Positions 1 through 9,570 of a stretch of 37,266 bases of DNA are shown piece by piece; position 1 is the first letter of the stretch, and every line of letters begins with the position of its first letter. A program made the position numbers and the translations under genes. Origin of the DNA: Desulfovibrio sp. (GTDB lineage: Bacteria > Desulfobacterota > Desulfovibrionia > Desulfovibrionales > Desulfovibrionaceae); the NCBI GenBank assembly GCA_031276485.1, contig JAISMY010000047.1, positions 1 through 37,266 on the forward strand, written 5' to 3'. Under the pieces are notes generated by a model, which worked only from the letters and a program-made list of their open reading frames with translations, made no database searches and was not told the origin of the DNA.

Positions 1-309
1 TCGCCGGGAGTAATACGGGCCTGATTACACCGTTTCAAAAACACGGTATCTTTTGCGGTATTTTGCCAGGGCTGATTCGTAATATCCGCACTATAAGCGG
101 AAATAATCGTGTCATTTCGAGTTTGTTAATTTTGGAGAGTTTTTATCTATGGATAGGTACAAACATAGTAACATCTCAAAATTACAAGTTTTTCCGAGCT
201 GTGCCGAGGTGTTGAGAAACATCCTGGCAACATGCAGGTTTTATAATATTTTTGCGCCAAAAATCTATCCGTTGATGTACACTCTCAAATTTTGGAAGAA
301 AACAAGGAG

Positions 310-330
310 GCGGGCGTAAGCAGCGCCCGC
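310..330. repeat. Small perfect hairpin GCGGGCG-TAAGCAG-CGCCCGC
   Basis: 7-bp perfect inverted repeat seen directly in an AT-rich intergenic region. Confidence 0.6.
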
Positions 331-448
331 ACTAAAAGGCAGAAAGATTTGACGCGCGTCTTGACAAGGGGCCACATAAGAAAGACAGGTTAGAGGTTCC
401 CTTCAGTGAAATACAAATTTGGTATGGCGAGGCGGAGCCGCTGCCCGC

Positions 449-490
449 AAGTTTTTGAAAATTCAGGCTTTGCCTGTTTTTCAAAAACTT
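449..490. repeat. Long hairpin downstream of adk (possible terminator or intergenic repeat)
   Basis: AAGTTTTTGAAAA (449-461) pairs with TTTTCAAAAACTT (478-490); inner stem CAGGC/GCCTG (464-468/472-476). Confidence 0.75.
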
Positions 491-499
491 CGGCGTCCT

Positions 500-521
500 G
501 CATTCAAACGCGTTTGAATGC
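500..521. repeat. 22-bp perfect palindrome GCATTCAAACGCGTTTGAATGC
   Basis: Read directly; lies 10 bp beyond the adk stop codon. Confidence 0.85.
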
Positions 522-530
522 GACTTGGCA

Positions 531-1202
531 TCAGGCGAGCGCTGCCGAAAGCGTATCTTTGATCGTGTTGATGTCTTCCTGAGCGTCCAGAGCGACGTAC
601 CGGCACTTTCCCCGCGCCGCCGACTCCCGGAAAAAGCGCACGGCGGCCAGAGTGCCGTTTTTATCATCATAATAGATATCGTGACGCTTGTTGACGGCTT
701 TTGGGTCCCGGTCGTCGGCGCGCCCGGAAAGAGCGCCGCCGCAGACGCGGCATTTGCCGCCCTCGGGCATGATGCCGGCAATGTGGATGTTGTTGGGATG
801 GCTGTCGTCCACCGAACATATGCGCCTGCCGGTGATCCTGATTTCGGCCGCCGCGCGCGGAAGCAGCAGCTCGACGACGTAGTCCAGCGTGAGACCGGAA
901 GCCTGCATGGCTTCCCAAAGCTTTTCGGCCTGAAGCAGATTGCGGGGGAAACCGTCCAGCAACCAGCCTTTTGCGCCGTCGTTCTTCAGTGTCTCCAGAA
1001 CCATGGGGATGGTGATGTCGTCAGGCACCAGGTCGCCCCGTTCCATGTACGCCCCGGCCTGCTTGCCGAGTTCCGTGCCCTTGCCGCAGTGTTCGCGGAA
1101 TATGGCCCCGGATTCGATATGCGCAAGGTTGAATTTCTGTTTCAGCAACGCGCCCTGCGTTCCTTTGCCGCTTCCGTTGGGACCGAAAAGGAGAATATTC
1201 AA
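531..1202 (-). CDS. adk: Adenylate kinase with metal-binding LID (223 aa from a TTG start; track ORF extends to 1238)
   Basis: P-loop GPNGSGKGTQ, LLDGFPRN; SD-like GAGG upstream of the TTG; LID motif C-x5-H-x15-C-x2-C. Confidence 0.93.
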   Translation of the reverse strand: MNILLFGPNGSGKGTQGALLKQKFNLAHIESGAIFREHCGKGTELGKQAGAYMERGDLVPDDITIPMVLETLKNDGAKGWLLDGFPRNLLQAEKLWEAMQASGLTLDYVVELLLPRAAAEIRITGRRICSVDDSHPNNIHIAGIMPEGGKCRVCGGALSGRADDRDPKAVNKRHDIYYDDKNGTLAAVRFFRESAARGKCRYVALDAQEDINTIKDTLSAALA

Positions 1203-1306
1203 GCTCGTTACCTCGCTGTTGAAGATCGGCGCGAGCATACGCCGCGCAGCGCGGAGGTGTCAACGCGCGGGAGGCCGCGCCGGCCGTGTCCGGCGGCGGA
1301 TAAATA

Positions 1307-1352
1307 CCGTTATTACTCTGAAATATATGTATTTTTATTATAAAATAAGAGG
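1307..1352 (+). promoter_or_regulatory. AT-rich putative promoter region for the PKS cassette
   Basis: Isolated AT-rich tract (aaatatatgtatttttattataaaataag) between divergent adk and PKS; no clear -35 assigned. Confidence 0.35.
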
Positions 1353-1617
1353 GAGGCCGAATGTCGACGTCAGGCTTGCATTGTACGGCGATATGGTATA
1401 CGCAGTACCGCTTTGGATGTTTGGATGAGGGCGAAAATGTGGGCGCCGGCGGGAACGTCGGCGGGACTTTTTCTTATTCAGCCATCTGCCGTCATTTCAC
1501 GTTTTATCTAAAATGCCGTATTTTGCGCCCCTTTGCGCCTATGAAAATCCGCGGCTGCGAACATCCGGCTGAATCCCCGACTTGTAAACAGAGCTTGCGC
1601 AGCCGACAGGCAGACCT

Positions 1618-4600
1618 ATGCAGCACCTTTTTCTCAATGATCCCGTAGCCGTCATCGGAGCGTCCTGCCGTCTGCCCGGCGATGTGCGCGACATGCGGGG
1701 ATTATGGGAACTGCTCGAAAACGGCACGGATGCGGTAACGCGCATGCCTGCGGACCGTTTTTCCAAGGAAAGGTTTTTCAGTAAGTCTCCTGGTTTGCCC
1801 GGCCACTGCTATACGGATGCGGCCGGAGTTCTGTCTTCAATACGGGAGTTCGATCCCGGCTTTTTCGGACTTTCGCGCAAAGAGGCGGCGGATATGGATC
1901 CGCAGCAGCGCCTTATGCTGGAATTGACCTGGGAGGCCCTCGAAGCGGCCGGCATCCCTCCGTCGTCCCTGCGCGGTTCGGATACCGGGGTGTTCATCGG
2001 CGCATCGAACATGGATTTTACCGTGCGCGGGAGCATGGACCCTGAAAGCCTCTCGCCGCATTCCATGACCGGTTCCGCCCTGAGTATAATCGCCAACCGC
2101 GTATCCTATATATTTGATTTCCACGGTCCGAGTTTTGTGGTGGATACGGCCTGCTCGTCTTCCCTGGCGGCCCTGTACGACGCCTGCCGGTCTGTCGGCG
2201 AGGACGGGATATCTCTGGCCGTGGCGGGCGGGGTCAACATTCTGATGAGTCCCTTGCCTTTTATCGGTTTTGCCGAGGCCCGTATGCTTTCCCCCGACGG
2301 GCGCTGCAAAATGTTCGATGCTTCGGGCAACGGTTTCGTGCGCGCCGAGGGCGGCGGGGTCGTCGTGCTCAAAAAGTTGAGCAGGGCGCTGCGTGACGGA
2401 GATCCGGTCATGGCCCTGGTCGCGGGAGTCGGCATGAATGCCGACGGACGCACCACTGGCTTGCCGCTCCCCGGTCTCAAGGCCCAGACGGATCTGCTGC
2501 GCGGCATCTACGAGTACCCCGGCATAGACAAGAGTAAAGTGGCCTATATTGAGGCCCACGGCACAGGCACGGCCGCCGGCGACCCCGTCGAAGCGCGCGC
2601 CGTCGGGGAAGTGCTCGGCAAAGCTCTCAAGGGACGGCGTCCCTTGTATATAGGTTCCGTGAAAACCAACGTCGGACACCTTGAGCCCGCCTCGGGCACA
2701 GCCGGTTTGCTGAAAGCCGTCCTTGTGCTGCAACACGGCAGGATACCTCCCAATCTGCACTTCACTGTCCCCAACCCGCATATCGACTTCGACACGCTCA
2801 ATCTGCGCGTTCCGACACAGGCGCTCGACCTGCCCCTGCGCGGCGACGGCACGCTGGTCGGACTCAACTCCTTCGGCTTCGGCGGCGCCAATGTCCACGT
2901 TCTCCTGCGTAAAGCCCCGCAACGTAGGAAGCAACGGAGCCTGCCGCCCCCCGGCGACGACCTGCCTCTGCTCCTGTCGGCGCGGAGCGAAAAAAGTCTG
3001 CGCGCCTTTGCCGTCTCCCTGGCCGACCACCTGGAACAGACGGACGAGGGGCAGCTTCCGGACATCGCGCGCACACTTGCCCTTTGCCGGGACCATCAGC
3101 GCCTGCGCGCGGTTTTCAACCGCGGCGGCATGCAGGATTTGACGCGGAGCCTGCGCGCGTTCGGACAAACGGCCCACGAATCCGGAGGTCGGAACGCAAT
3201 CGGCGAGGCCGTCGGCGAAAACTGCCCCGGAGCCTTTGTATTTTCCGGCAACGGCGGCCAGTGGCCGGGCATGGGCGGCGCGCTGTTCAAAGAGAACGCC
3301 GCTTTCGCGCAGGCTCTGGAGGAAATCGACGCCTGTTTCAGAACGCTGCGCAATATTTCTCTTATTGAAGTCATGCGCAATCCGGAAAAATATCCCCGCG
3401 CCGTTTCGCATACCGAAGAAAGTCAGCCTCTGCTCTTCGCCGTCCAGACCGGGCTGGTCCGGGCGTTGCGGGCCAAAGGGATACGGCCGGATTGCGTGTT
3501 CGGGCACAGCGTGGGGGAAATTGCCGCCGCCTGCGCGGCGGAGGCCCTGAGCGTGAAAGACGCCTGCACCGTTGTGCATTTCCGCAGCCTGCTGCAAAGC
3601 CGCCTGCGCGATACCGGGCATATGGCCGTGGCCGCCGCCGGCAAAAGCGCGCTTGAGGAACTGCTCGCGCCGTTCGGCGGCGAAGTGGAAGTCACGGCGG
3701 TAAACAGCGAAAAGTCGGTTACGCTCGGAGGCGGGGTTGAGGCCGTACGCGCCTGCGTACAGCAACTGAAGAAAAAAGGCATCGCCGCCAAACTCCTTGA
3801 TTTGCCGTACCCGTTCCATACGCGGCGCATTGATGTCCTAAAGGATGAATTTCTTGCCGCCCTGAAGGATCTCCGGCCGCGGACGACAATCGTGCCCTTT
3901 TTGTCCACGGCGGGCGAGGGTGAAGTGCTGCGTCCCGGCAGAACCTACTGGTGGAAAAACATGCGTAACCGGGTCTGCTTCGGCGATGCGGTGTCGTCCG
4001 CCCTGGAGAAAGGCTGCCGCATTTTTCTGGAAATAGGCCCGCATCCGGTGTTGCTGGGGTATATACAGGAAGGCATCGGGAAAAGCGGCCTTTCGGCCCT
4101 TGCGCAGCCTGTCATGCAACGCAACGGACACAAGGGCGAACACCTTGAGGCGGCGTGGAGGGAGGCCTGGAAAAAAGGCTGGAAACTGCGCAGAGCGGAC
4201 ATGCGCCGCGCCTCCTGCGTCCGGAGTCCCCTGCCGGCATACGCGTGGGACAGGGAATACCTGTGGGCGGCAGACTCGCCGGAATGCCGAGGATTCATCA
4301 CCGCCCCCAACGCGCATCCCCTGCTGGGCCGGCGCCTGCCGCGCGTCGCGCCGGGCTTTGAAAATCTTCTTGCGCTTGCCGACCATCCCAGGCTTGCCGA
4401 CCACCGGATAGGCGGGGCGTTGCTTTTCCCGGCCGCCTGCATCATTGAAATGTTCCTCACCGCGGCCGAAATGCTGCATCCGGAGGAACGGCGCTCACTG
4501 GAGCGCCTGGTCATCTACCGTCCCTTGCGCCTTTCACCGGAAAACGCGGTGAGCCTGCGCCTCCTTGAAGACGAGGAAGACGGCGCTCTGCGTCTTGAGA

Positions 4601-7600
4601 GCCGTCCCTACATGAGCGGCGAGGGCTGGTCGCTCTGCGCGGCGGCGCGCACGCGCGGCGCGCCCCCGGCGCCTGAGGCCGGGGAGAGCGTTGCCGACTC
4701 CGCGGGCTTCGGCGTTGCCGTATCTGCGGACACAATCTACGCCGAAGCGGCAAAGAACGGATTCGCCTACGGTCCTTCGTTCCGCACGCTGGAAACCGTG
4801 CGGATGCGGGAGGAAGGCGATGCGCCCGCCGTATTTGCCGCGTTGCTTCCGGCGCCGGCAGAGGCGGCCGCAGGCATGAGAACGCCGCCTGTTTTGCTTG
4901 ACGGCGGACTGCACGCCCTGCTGCCGCTTCTGTCTGGCGGCGGCCCGCACGCCCGGCAGCCCGTGCCGGCAGGGCAGGAACATCCGCGCGGGACGATGTT
5001 TCTTCCCTCGGCTGTGGCCTGCGTTACGCGCTATGCTGCCGGATCCCCTCGTTTTGTCCGCGCGTGCCTGCGCAGCGCAGGCAAACGTCAGGCAACCGCT
5101 GATCTGGACTATCTGGATGCGGGGGGAAACATCCTGCTGTCGCTTGAGCAATGCCGTTTCCGTAAAGTCGACAGGCCGGCGGATGCGACGCCCGCGGCCT
5201 TTCTGGTCAAAGCCGTACCCGCGCCCGTCCCGCCGGGACTGCCCGGCGCGGGCGATGCGTTTTCCTGCGACACGCGGGCAGCCTGCCGCGCGGCAGGCGC
5301 GGCCCTTGAGCTTTCGGACAGGGACGTTTCAGACCATAAAGGAATTTATGATAAAATACACACGGGCGGCAACGGCCGGCCGGAGCCGCGCGGACGCCGT
5401 CTGTTGCGCTACACGGCCCTGAAACAGGCTCATGAAGCCGTTAACGGGCTGCTTGAGGGCAAAGGCGCCGGACGCTTCACCGCGGACGAGCTGCGCGCTT
5501 GCGGGGCGCTTGACCCGGAGCAGGAGGTCTGGCTGTTCCGCATCATGCGGCGCCTTGTCGAAGCTGGGCTGGCCCGCGCGTACGACGACGGATGGGAACT
5601 CCTGTACCCGGAGAACGTGCCTGCCGCGGAGGCGCTGTGGAGGACGGCAGTCGCCGGAGCGCCGGGCCACCTGCCGGAAAGCGTTCTTCTGGCAAGGGTG
5701 ACCGGCAGGGCAGGGGATCTGCTGCGTTCCGGCGCGGCGGCGCGCTCTCTGCCCGATTCCCTGTTTTCCGCTTATTTTTCCCTGTCTCCGGCGTTGCGCC
5801 CGTACATCAACGGCTTCAACGCCTGCATCGAAGCCCTGTCGGCCGGCGGCGGACCCGGCGGCATCGTGCGCATACTGTTGTTGTCCGCCGCTCCGACCGC
5901 CTTTGCCGGGGAACTTGTGCCGCATCTGCGGGGTAAGGACGTCCACATGGAGTGCGCCGGACGCAACGATGAGGAAAGAGGCGCTCTGGAGCAGATCCTG
6001 GCTTCCGTGCCGGAAGCGTCGGCAGTCTATGTCGATCTTGCCGCCCCTCGGCCGGAACCCGCCGGCGACAGGCACATCATCGCGGCCGCGTTCCGCCTGC
6101 ACACCGAAACGCATACGCTTTCCGCCCTGAAGAGCTGCCGCGGGCTTCTCGCGCCGGGCGGCGTGCTCTGCCTTCTGGAACACGGGCCGGATGTTGTTGC
6201 GGATCTGACTTTCGGCGCCGATCCGCGATGGTGGAGAGCCTCTTCCGGAGAACGTGGACGCACGGCCGGCCTGCATTCGCCGGAGGCATGGCGTTCGGCC
6301 CTGCAGGAAGCCGGGTTTACGGATATTGAGCGCGTGGCCGCTCCGGACGGGGACGCCGGCCCGGCCTTTCTGCTCCTTGCGCGGAACGGCGGAGGAAATG
6401 CGGCGGGGAAAGACTCCGGCTGTCCCGAACGGGCTGAAGCCGGGTCAAGCTTGTCGCCGGCGGCCGGCCGGCGCGGGAGCGGCCCGAAACAGAGCGGGGA
6501 ATACGTCTCGCCGGGCGTGTCCGCGGAAAACGCGCAAGCGCCGCGCAGACCGTTGCCGGACTTCGTCATCGCCGCGCGCGGGCCGGATACGCCTTCCGGC
6601 CGGCTCGGCATCGCGCTGCTGGAAGAACTGCGGGCGCGCGGCGCGCATACCCTCTTGCTGCATGCGGGGCATTCCGCGCTGTCCCCAGGCGTCCTTTTCG
6701 ATCCCCTGTCCCCCGCCCCCTGGCGCGAACTTCTGGCGGCGACGCCAGACAAACTCTTGGAACTGGTCAATCTTCTGGGCTACGACACAGAGATCCGTCC
6801 GGAGGAAAAGGAATTCGCCCTTTCGCTGGAATACGGCCCGGCGGCCACGGCTGCTTTTGCCGCGGCCTGGGATGCTTCGCGCCGTCCGGCCGGGATGACC
6901 GTTGTCACCGGAGGGGCCGTTGCGGCCGGCATGGACAGGGCGGAACTTTGCCCGGAACCGGGCGTGGAACGAGACCGCGCGGCATGCGGAACTCCGACGG
7001 ATATCAGAGATACGGAGGGGTTTCATCCGCAAGCGGACGGAGGGGAGGGCCGCACGGAAAGCGGAACCCCGGCCGCTGCCGCCGGTCTGTCGATATTGCC
7101 GTCCCAGGGCGCCCTCTGGGGCTTCGGTCGCGTCCTGGTAAACGAAATGCCCGCGTTGCGGACAAAATTGCTGGATTGGCGCGGATCTTCGGAGGAGATC
7201 GGCTGCCTGGCGCGGGAACTTGTCGACGCGGCGGGCACGACCGATGACAGGGAGATCCTGCTGTCCGGCCGGGGGCGCTTCACTTTACGCCTTGTGCCCG
7301 CTGTGGAAGGAGAAGAGGTTGCGGGGCCTTGCGGCGCGCGCCTTGTTTTCGACACGCCGGGGAGCCTGAAAAATCTGTACTGGCGAAAAAGTTTGCCGCA
7401 ACGTCCCGGACCGGGCCGGATACGCATCGCGGTCAGGGCCGTGGGGCTTAATTTCCGCGATGTCATGTGGAGCAAGGGGCTGCTGCCCGAAGAAGCCCTG
7501 GAAAACGGCTTTGCCGGGGCAGGGCTGGGCATGGAATGCTCAGGGGTTGTTCTTGAGGCGGGCGAGGGTGTTTCCGGCTTCAAGCCGGGGGACGAAGTGT

Positions 7601-9570
7601 TCGGTTTCGTTCCCGACGCCTTCAGTACCGAGGCGATTACGGATGCGGGCGCTGTGGCCGTCAAACCGGCCGGCATGACGTTCACGGAGGCCGCTGCCGT
7701 GCCGGTCGCCTTTATGACCGCCTGGTACGGCATGGCGCATCTGGCCGGCATGCGGGCCGGCGAGAGTGTGCTCATTCACGGCGCGGCGGGCGGCGTAGGG
7801 CTTGCCGCCGTGCAGATCGCGGCGCACCTCGGGGTCGAGGTGTTCGCCACAGCCGGGTCTGAGGAAAAGCGGACGTTCCTGCGCGGCCTCGGCCTGAAAA
7901 ACATTTTTTCCTCCCGGTCCACGGATTTTGCCCGGCAGATACCGGCAGTCACTGCCGGACGCGGCGTCGATGTTGTGTTGAATTCATTGTCCGGCGAATT
8001 CATCGCCGCCGGACTTGCGGTACTTAAACCTTTCGGGCGTTTTCTCGAACTCGGCAAACGGGATTTTTACGCGGACAGCCCGTTGCGGATGCAGCCGTTC
8101 AGCAGGAATCTTTCCTTTTTCGGCATTGATGTGGACGGACTTTTTGCCGGCCGGCGCGAGCTTGCCGGGAAGCTGTTCACCGGGCTTACGGCGCTCTTTG
8201 ACGAAGGCCGGCTGCGACCTCTGCCGCATGTGTGTTATCCGCGCGTGCGCGCCGTCGATGCGTTCAGGGCCATGCAACACTCCACGCATATCGGCAAACT
8301 GGTGGTGCTGCTCGACGATGCGGAAACAGCCGTGCGTCCGCTGCCTTTGCGGCAGGGCAGACTCAGCCTGCGCCGCGATGCCGCGTATCTTGTGACCGGA
8401 GGCACGGGCGGTTTCGGTCTGGCTGCGGCGCGGCGTATGGCGCGGCGCGGCGCCGGGCATCTGATTCTGATGAGCCGCAGCGGAGTGAAAGATGCGGAGT
8501 CCGCGGCGGTGATAGAGGAAATGCGGAACGAGGGAGTCGATGTCGCGGTGCTGAAGGTCGATGTGTCTTCCCGCGCAAGCCTTGCCCGCGCGCTGCGGGA
8601 AACGGCGGACCCGGGCATCCCGCTCGCCGGGGTGGTGCATGCGGCGGCGGTCCTGGACGACGGTCTGATTGCCGGCCTTACCCTTGAGCGCATCCGCAAG
8701 GTTTTGGCGGCTAAATCCGTCGGCGCCTGGAATCTGCACGAACTCACCAAAGACGCCGGGCTCGACTTTTTCGTCCTGTTTTCTTCCGCGACGACGACTT
8801 TCGGCAACCCGGGCCAGGCCTCCTATGTCGCCGCCAATGCCGCGCTGGAAAGCCTTGCGGCTTACAGGCGGCAAAGCGGGTTGCCGGCAGTGGTGATCGG
8901 GTGGGGTCCTGTAAGCGGCGGCGGGATGCTGCAACGTAATCCCAAGGTTGCGGCAATGCTGAAAAACCTTCTCGGGGCCGAGCCCATCGGCATGGATGAG
9001 GCGCTGGACCGTCTGGAACAGTGCCTTGTACACGGCATAGCGGATTCGCACTATTTTTGTTTGAGCCGTCAGGGCGGGCCGGGTATGGCCCTGTTGTCGT
9101 CGGTCATGCTTGAACGGCTTGTTTCGGCCGGCAGATCGGGCGCGGACGGAGGCAAGCCCCCTCTGGATCGCCTGCGTTCCGCACCGCCGGAAGAAGGCCG
9201 CGCTTTTCTTACGGAGTTATTGCGGGCCGATGTTGCCGATATACTCGGAATATCCGCTGAACGGCTGGCCCCGGACACGCCGCTGGCGGATGAAGGCATG
9301 GATTCGCTTATGGCCGCGGAACTCGGCGTGAGCATTGATCAGAAGTTCGACCTGGACGGGTATGCCGTACCGTTGACGGACAAGATGAGTACGGCGGATC
9401 TGGCGGCTGCCCTGTACCCGGTCATTATGGAACGGGGCGCGAAAAACGGAGCCGGCGGCGACGACGACCTGTACTTTGTCGATGCCCTTTCGCGGCAACA
9501 CGCCCTGGATCTGCCCGATTCCGTGAAACGGGAAATCAGTCTGTCCCTGGGAGGTGCCCGGCATGGGTGA
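1618..9570 (+). CDS. Type I polyketide synthase, KS-AT-DH-(degenerate CMeT/psiKR)-ER-KR-ACP, 2650 aa, no thioesterase
   Basis: KS VDTACSSS (Cys179), EAHGTGT, NVGH; AT GHSVGE (Ser631) with PFH motif; DH HRIGGALLFP and DGGLH; ER GAAGGVGLAAVQ; KR TGGTGGFG, LDD, SS...Y..N; ACP GMDSL (Ser2563). Confidence 0.96.
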   Translation: MQHLFLNDPVAVIGASCRLPGDVRDMRGLWELLENGTDAVTRMPADRFSKERFFSKSPGLPGHCYTDAAGVLSSIREFDPGFFGLSRKEAADMDPQQRLMLELTWEALEAAGIPPSSLRGSDTGVFIGASNMDFTVRGSMDPESLSPHSMTGSALSIIANRVSYIFDFHGPSFVVDTACSSSLAALYDACRSVGEDGISLAVAGGVNILMSPLPFIGFAEARMLSPDGRCKMFDASGNGFVRAEGGGVVVLKKLSRALRDGDPVMALVAGVGMNADGRTTGLPLPGLKAQTDLLRGIYEYPGIDKSKVAYIEAHGTGTAAGDPVEARAVGEVLGKALKGRRPLYIGSVKTNVGHLEPASGTAGLLKAVLVLQHGRIPPNLHFTVPNPHIDFDTLNLRVPTQALDLPLRGDGTLVGLNSFGFGGANVHVLLRKAPQRRKQRSLPPPGDDLPLLLSARSEKSLRAFAVSLADHLEQTDEGQLPDIARTLALCRDHQRLRAVFNRGGMQDLTRSLRAFGQTAHESGGRNAIGEAVGENCPGAFVFSGNGGQWPGMGGALFKENAAFAQALEEIDACFRTLRNISLIEVMRNPEKYPRAVSHTEESQPLLFAVQTGLVRALRAKGIRPDCVFGHSVGEIAAACAAEALSVKDACTVVHFRSLLQSRLRDTGHMAVAAAGKSALEELLAPFGGEVEVTAVNSEKSVTLGGGVEAVRACVQQLKKKGIAAKLLDLPYPFHTRRIDVLKDEFLAALKDLRPRTTIVPFLSTAGEGEVLRPGRTYWWKNMRNRVCFGDAVSSALEKGCRIFLEIGPHPVLLGYIQEGIGKSGLSALAQPVMQRNGHKGEHLEAAWREAWKKGWKLRRADMRRASCVRSPLPAYAWDREYLWAADSPECRGFITAPNAHPLLGRRLPRVAPGFENLLALADHPRLADHRIGGALLFPAACIIEMFLTAAEMLHPEERRSLERLVIYRPLRLSPENAVSLRLLEDEEDGALRLESRPYMSGEGWSLCAAARTRGAPPAPEAGESVADSAGFGVAVSADTIYAEAAKNGFAYGPSFRTLETVRMREEGDAPAVFAALLPAPAEAAAGMRTPPVLLDGGLHALLPLLSGGGPHARQPVPAGQEHPRGTMFLPSAVACVTRYAAGSPRFVRACLRSAGKRQATADLDYLDAGGNILLSLEQCRFRKVDRPADATPAAFLVKAVPAPVPPGLPGAGDAFSCDTRAACRAAGAALELSDRDVSDHKGIYDKIHTGGNGRPEPRGRRLLRYTALKQAHEAVNGLLEGKGAGRFTADELRACGALDPEQEVWLFRIMRRLVEAGLARAYDDGWELLYPENVPAAEALWRTAVAGAPGHLPESVLLARVTGRAGDLLRSGAAARSLPDSLFSAYFSLSPALRPYINGFNACIEALSAGGGPGGIVRILLLSAAPTAFAGELVPHLRGKDVHMECAGRNDEERGALEQILASVPEASAVYVDLAAPRPEPAGDRHIIAAAFRLHTETHTLSALKSCRGLLAPGGVLCLLEHGPDVVADLTFGADPRWWRASSGERGRTAGLHSPEAWRSALQEAGFTDIERVAAPDGDAGPAFLLLARNGGGNAAGKDSGCPERAEAGSSLSPAAGRRGSGPKQSGEYVSPGVSAENAQAPRRPLPDFVIAARGPDTPSGRLGIALLEELRARGAHTLLLHAGHSALSPGVLFDPLSPAPWRELLAATPDKLLELVNLLGYDTEIRPEEKEFALSLEYGPAATAAFAAAWDASRRPAGMTVVTGGAVAAGMDRAELCPEPGVERDRAACGTPTDIRDTEGFHPQADGGEGRTESGTPAAAAGLSILPSQGALWGFGRVLVNEMPALRTKLLDWRGSSEEIGCLARELVDAAGTTDDREILLSGRGRFTLRLVPAVEGEEVAGPCGARLVFDTPGSLKNLYWRKSLPQRPGPGRIRIAVRAVGLNFRDVMWSKGLLPEEALENGFAGAGLGMECSGVVLEAGEGVSGFKPGDEVFGFVPDAFSTEAITDAGAVAVKPAGMTFTEAAAVPVAFMTAWYGMAHLAGMRAGESVLIHGAAGGVGLAAVQIAAHLGVEVFATAGSEEKRTFLRGLGLKNIFSSRSTDFARQIPAVTAGRGVDVVLNSLSGEFIAAGLAVLKPFGRFLELGKRDFYADSPLRMQPFSRNLSFFGIDVDGLFAGRRELAGKLFTGLTALFDEGRLRPLPHVCYPRVRAVDAFRAMQHSTHIGKLVVLLDDAETAVRPLPLRQGRLSLRRDAAYLVTGGTGGFGLAAARRMARRGAGHLILMSRSGVKDAESAAVIEEMRNEGVDVAVLKVDVSSRASLARALRETADPGIPLAGVVHAAAVLDDGLIAGLTLERIRKVLAAKSVGAWNLHELTKDAGLDFFVLFSSATTTFGNPGQASYVAANAALESLAAYRRQSGLPAVVIGWGPVSGGGMLQRNPKVAAMLKNLLGAEPIGMDEALDRLEQCLVHGIADSHYFCLSRQGGPGMALLSSVMLERLVSAGRSGADGGKPPLDRLRSAPPEEGRAFLTELLRADVADILGISAERLAPDTPLADEGMDSLMAAELGVSIDQKFDLDGYAVPLTDKMSTADLAAALYPVIMERGAKNGAGGDDDLYFVDALSRQHALDLPDSVKREISLSLGGARHG

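Noticed and set aside
332-781. 149-aa minus-strand ORF downstream of and overlapping adk
   Set aside because: Out of frame with adk and runs through the hairpins; composition not protein-like.
1837-3819. 660-aa minus-strand ORF antisense to the PKS
   Set aside because: Shadow ORF; the sense strand carries complete KS/AT motifs.
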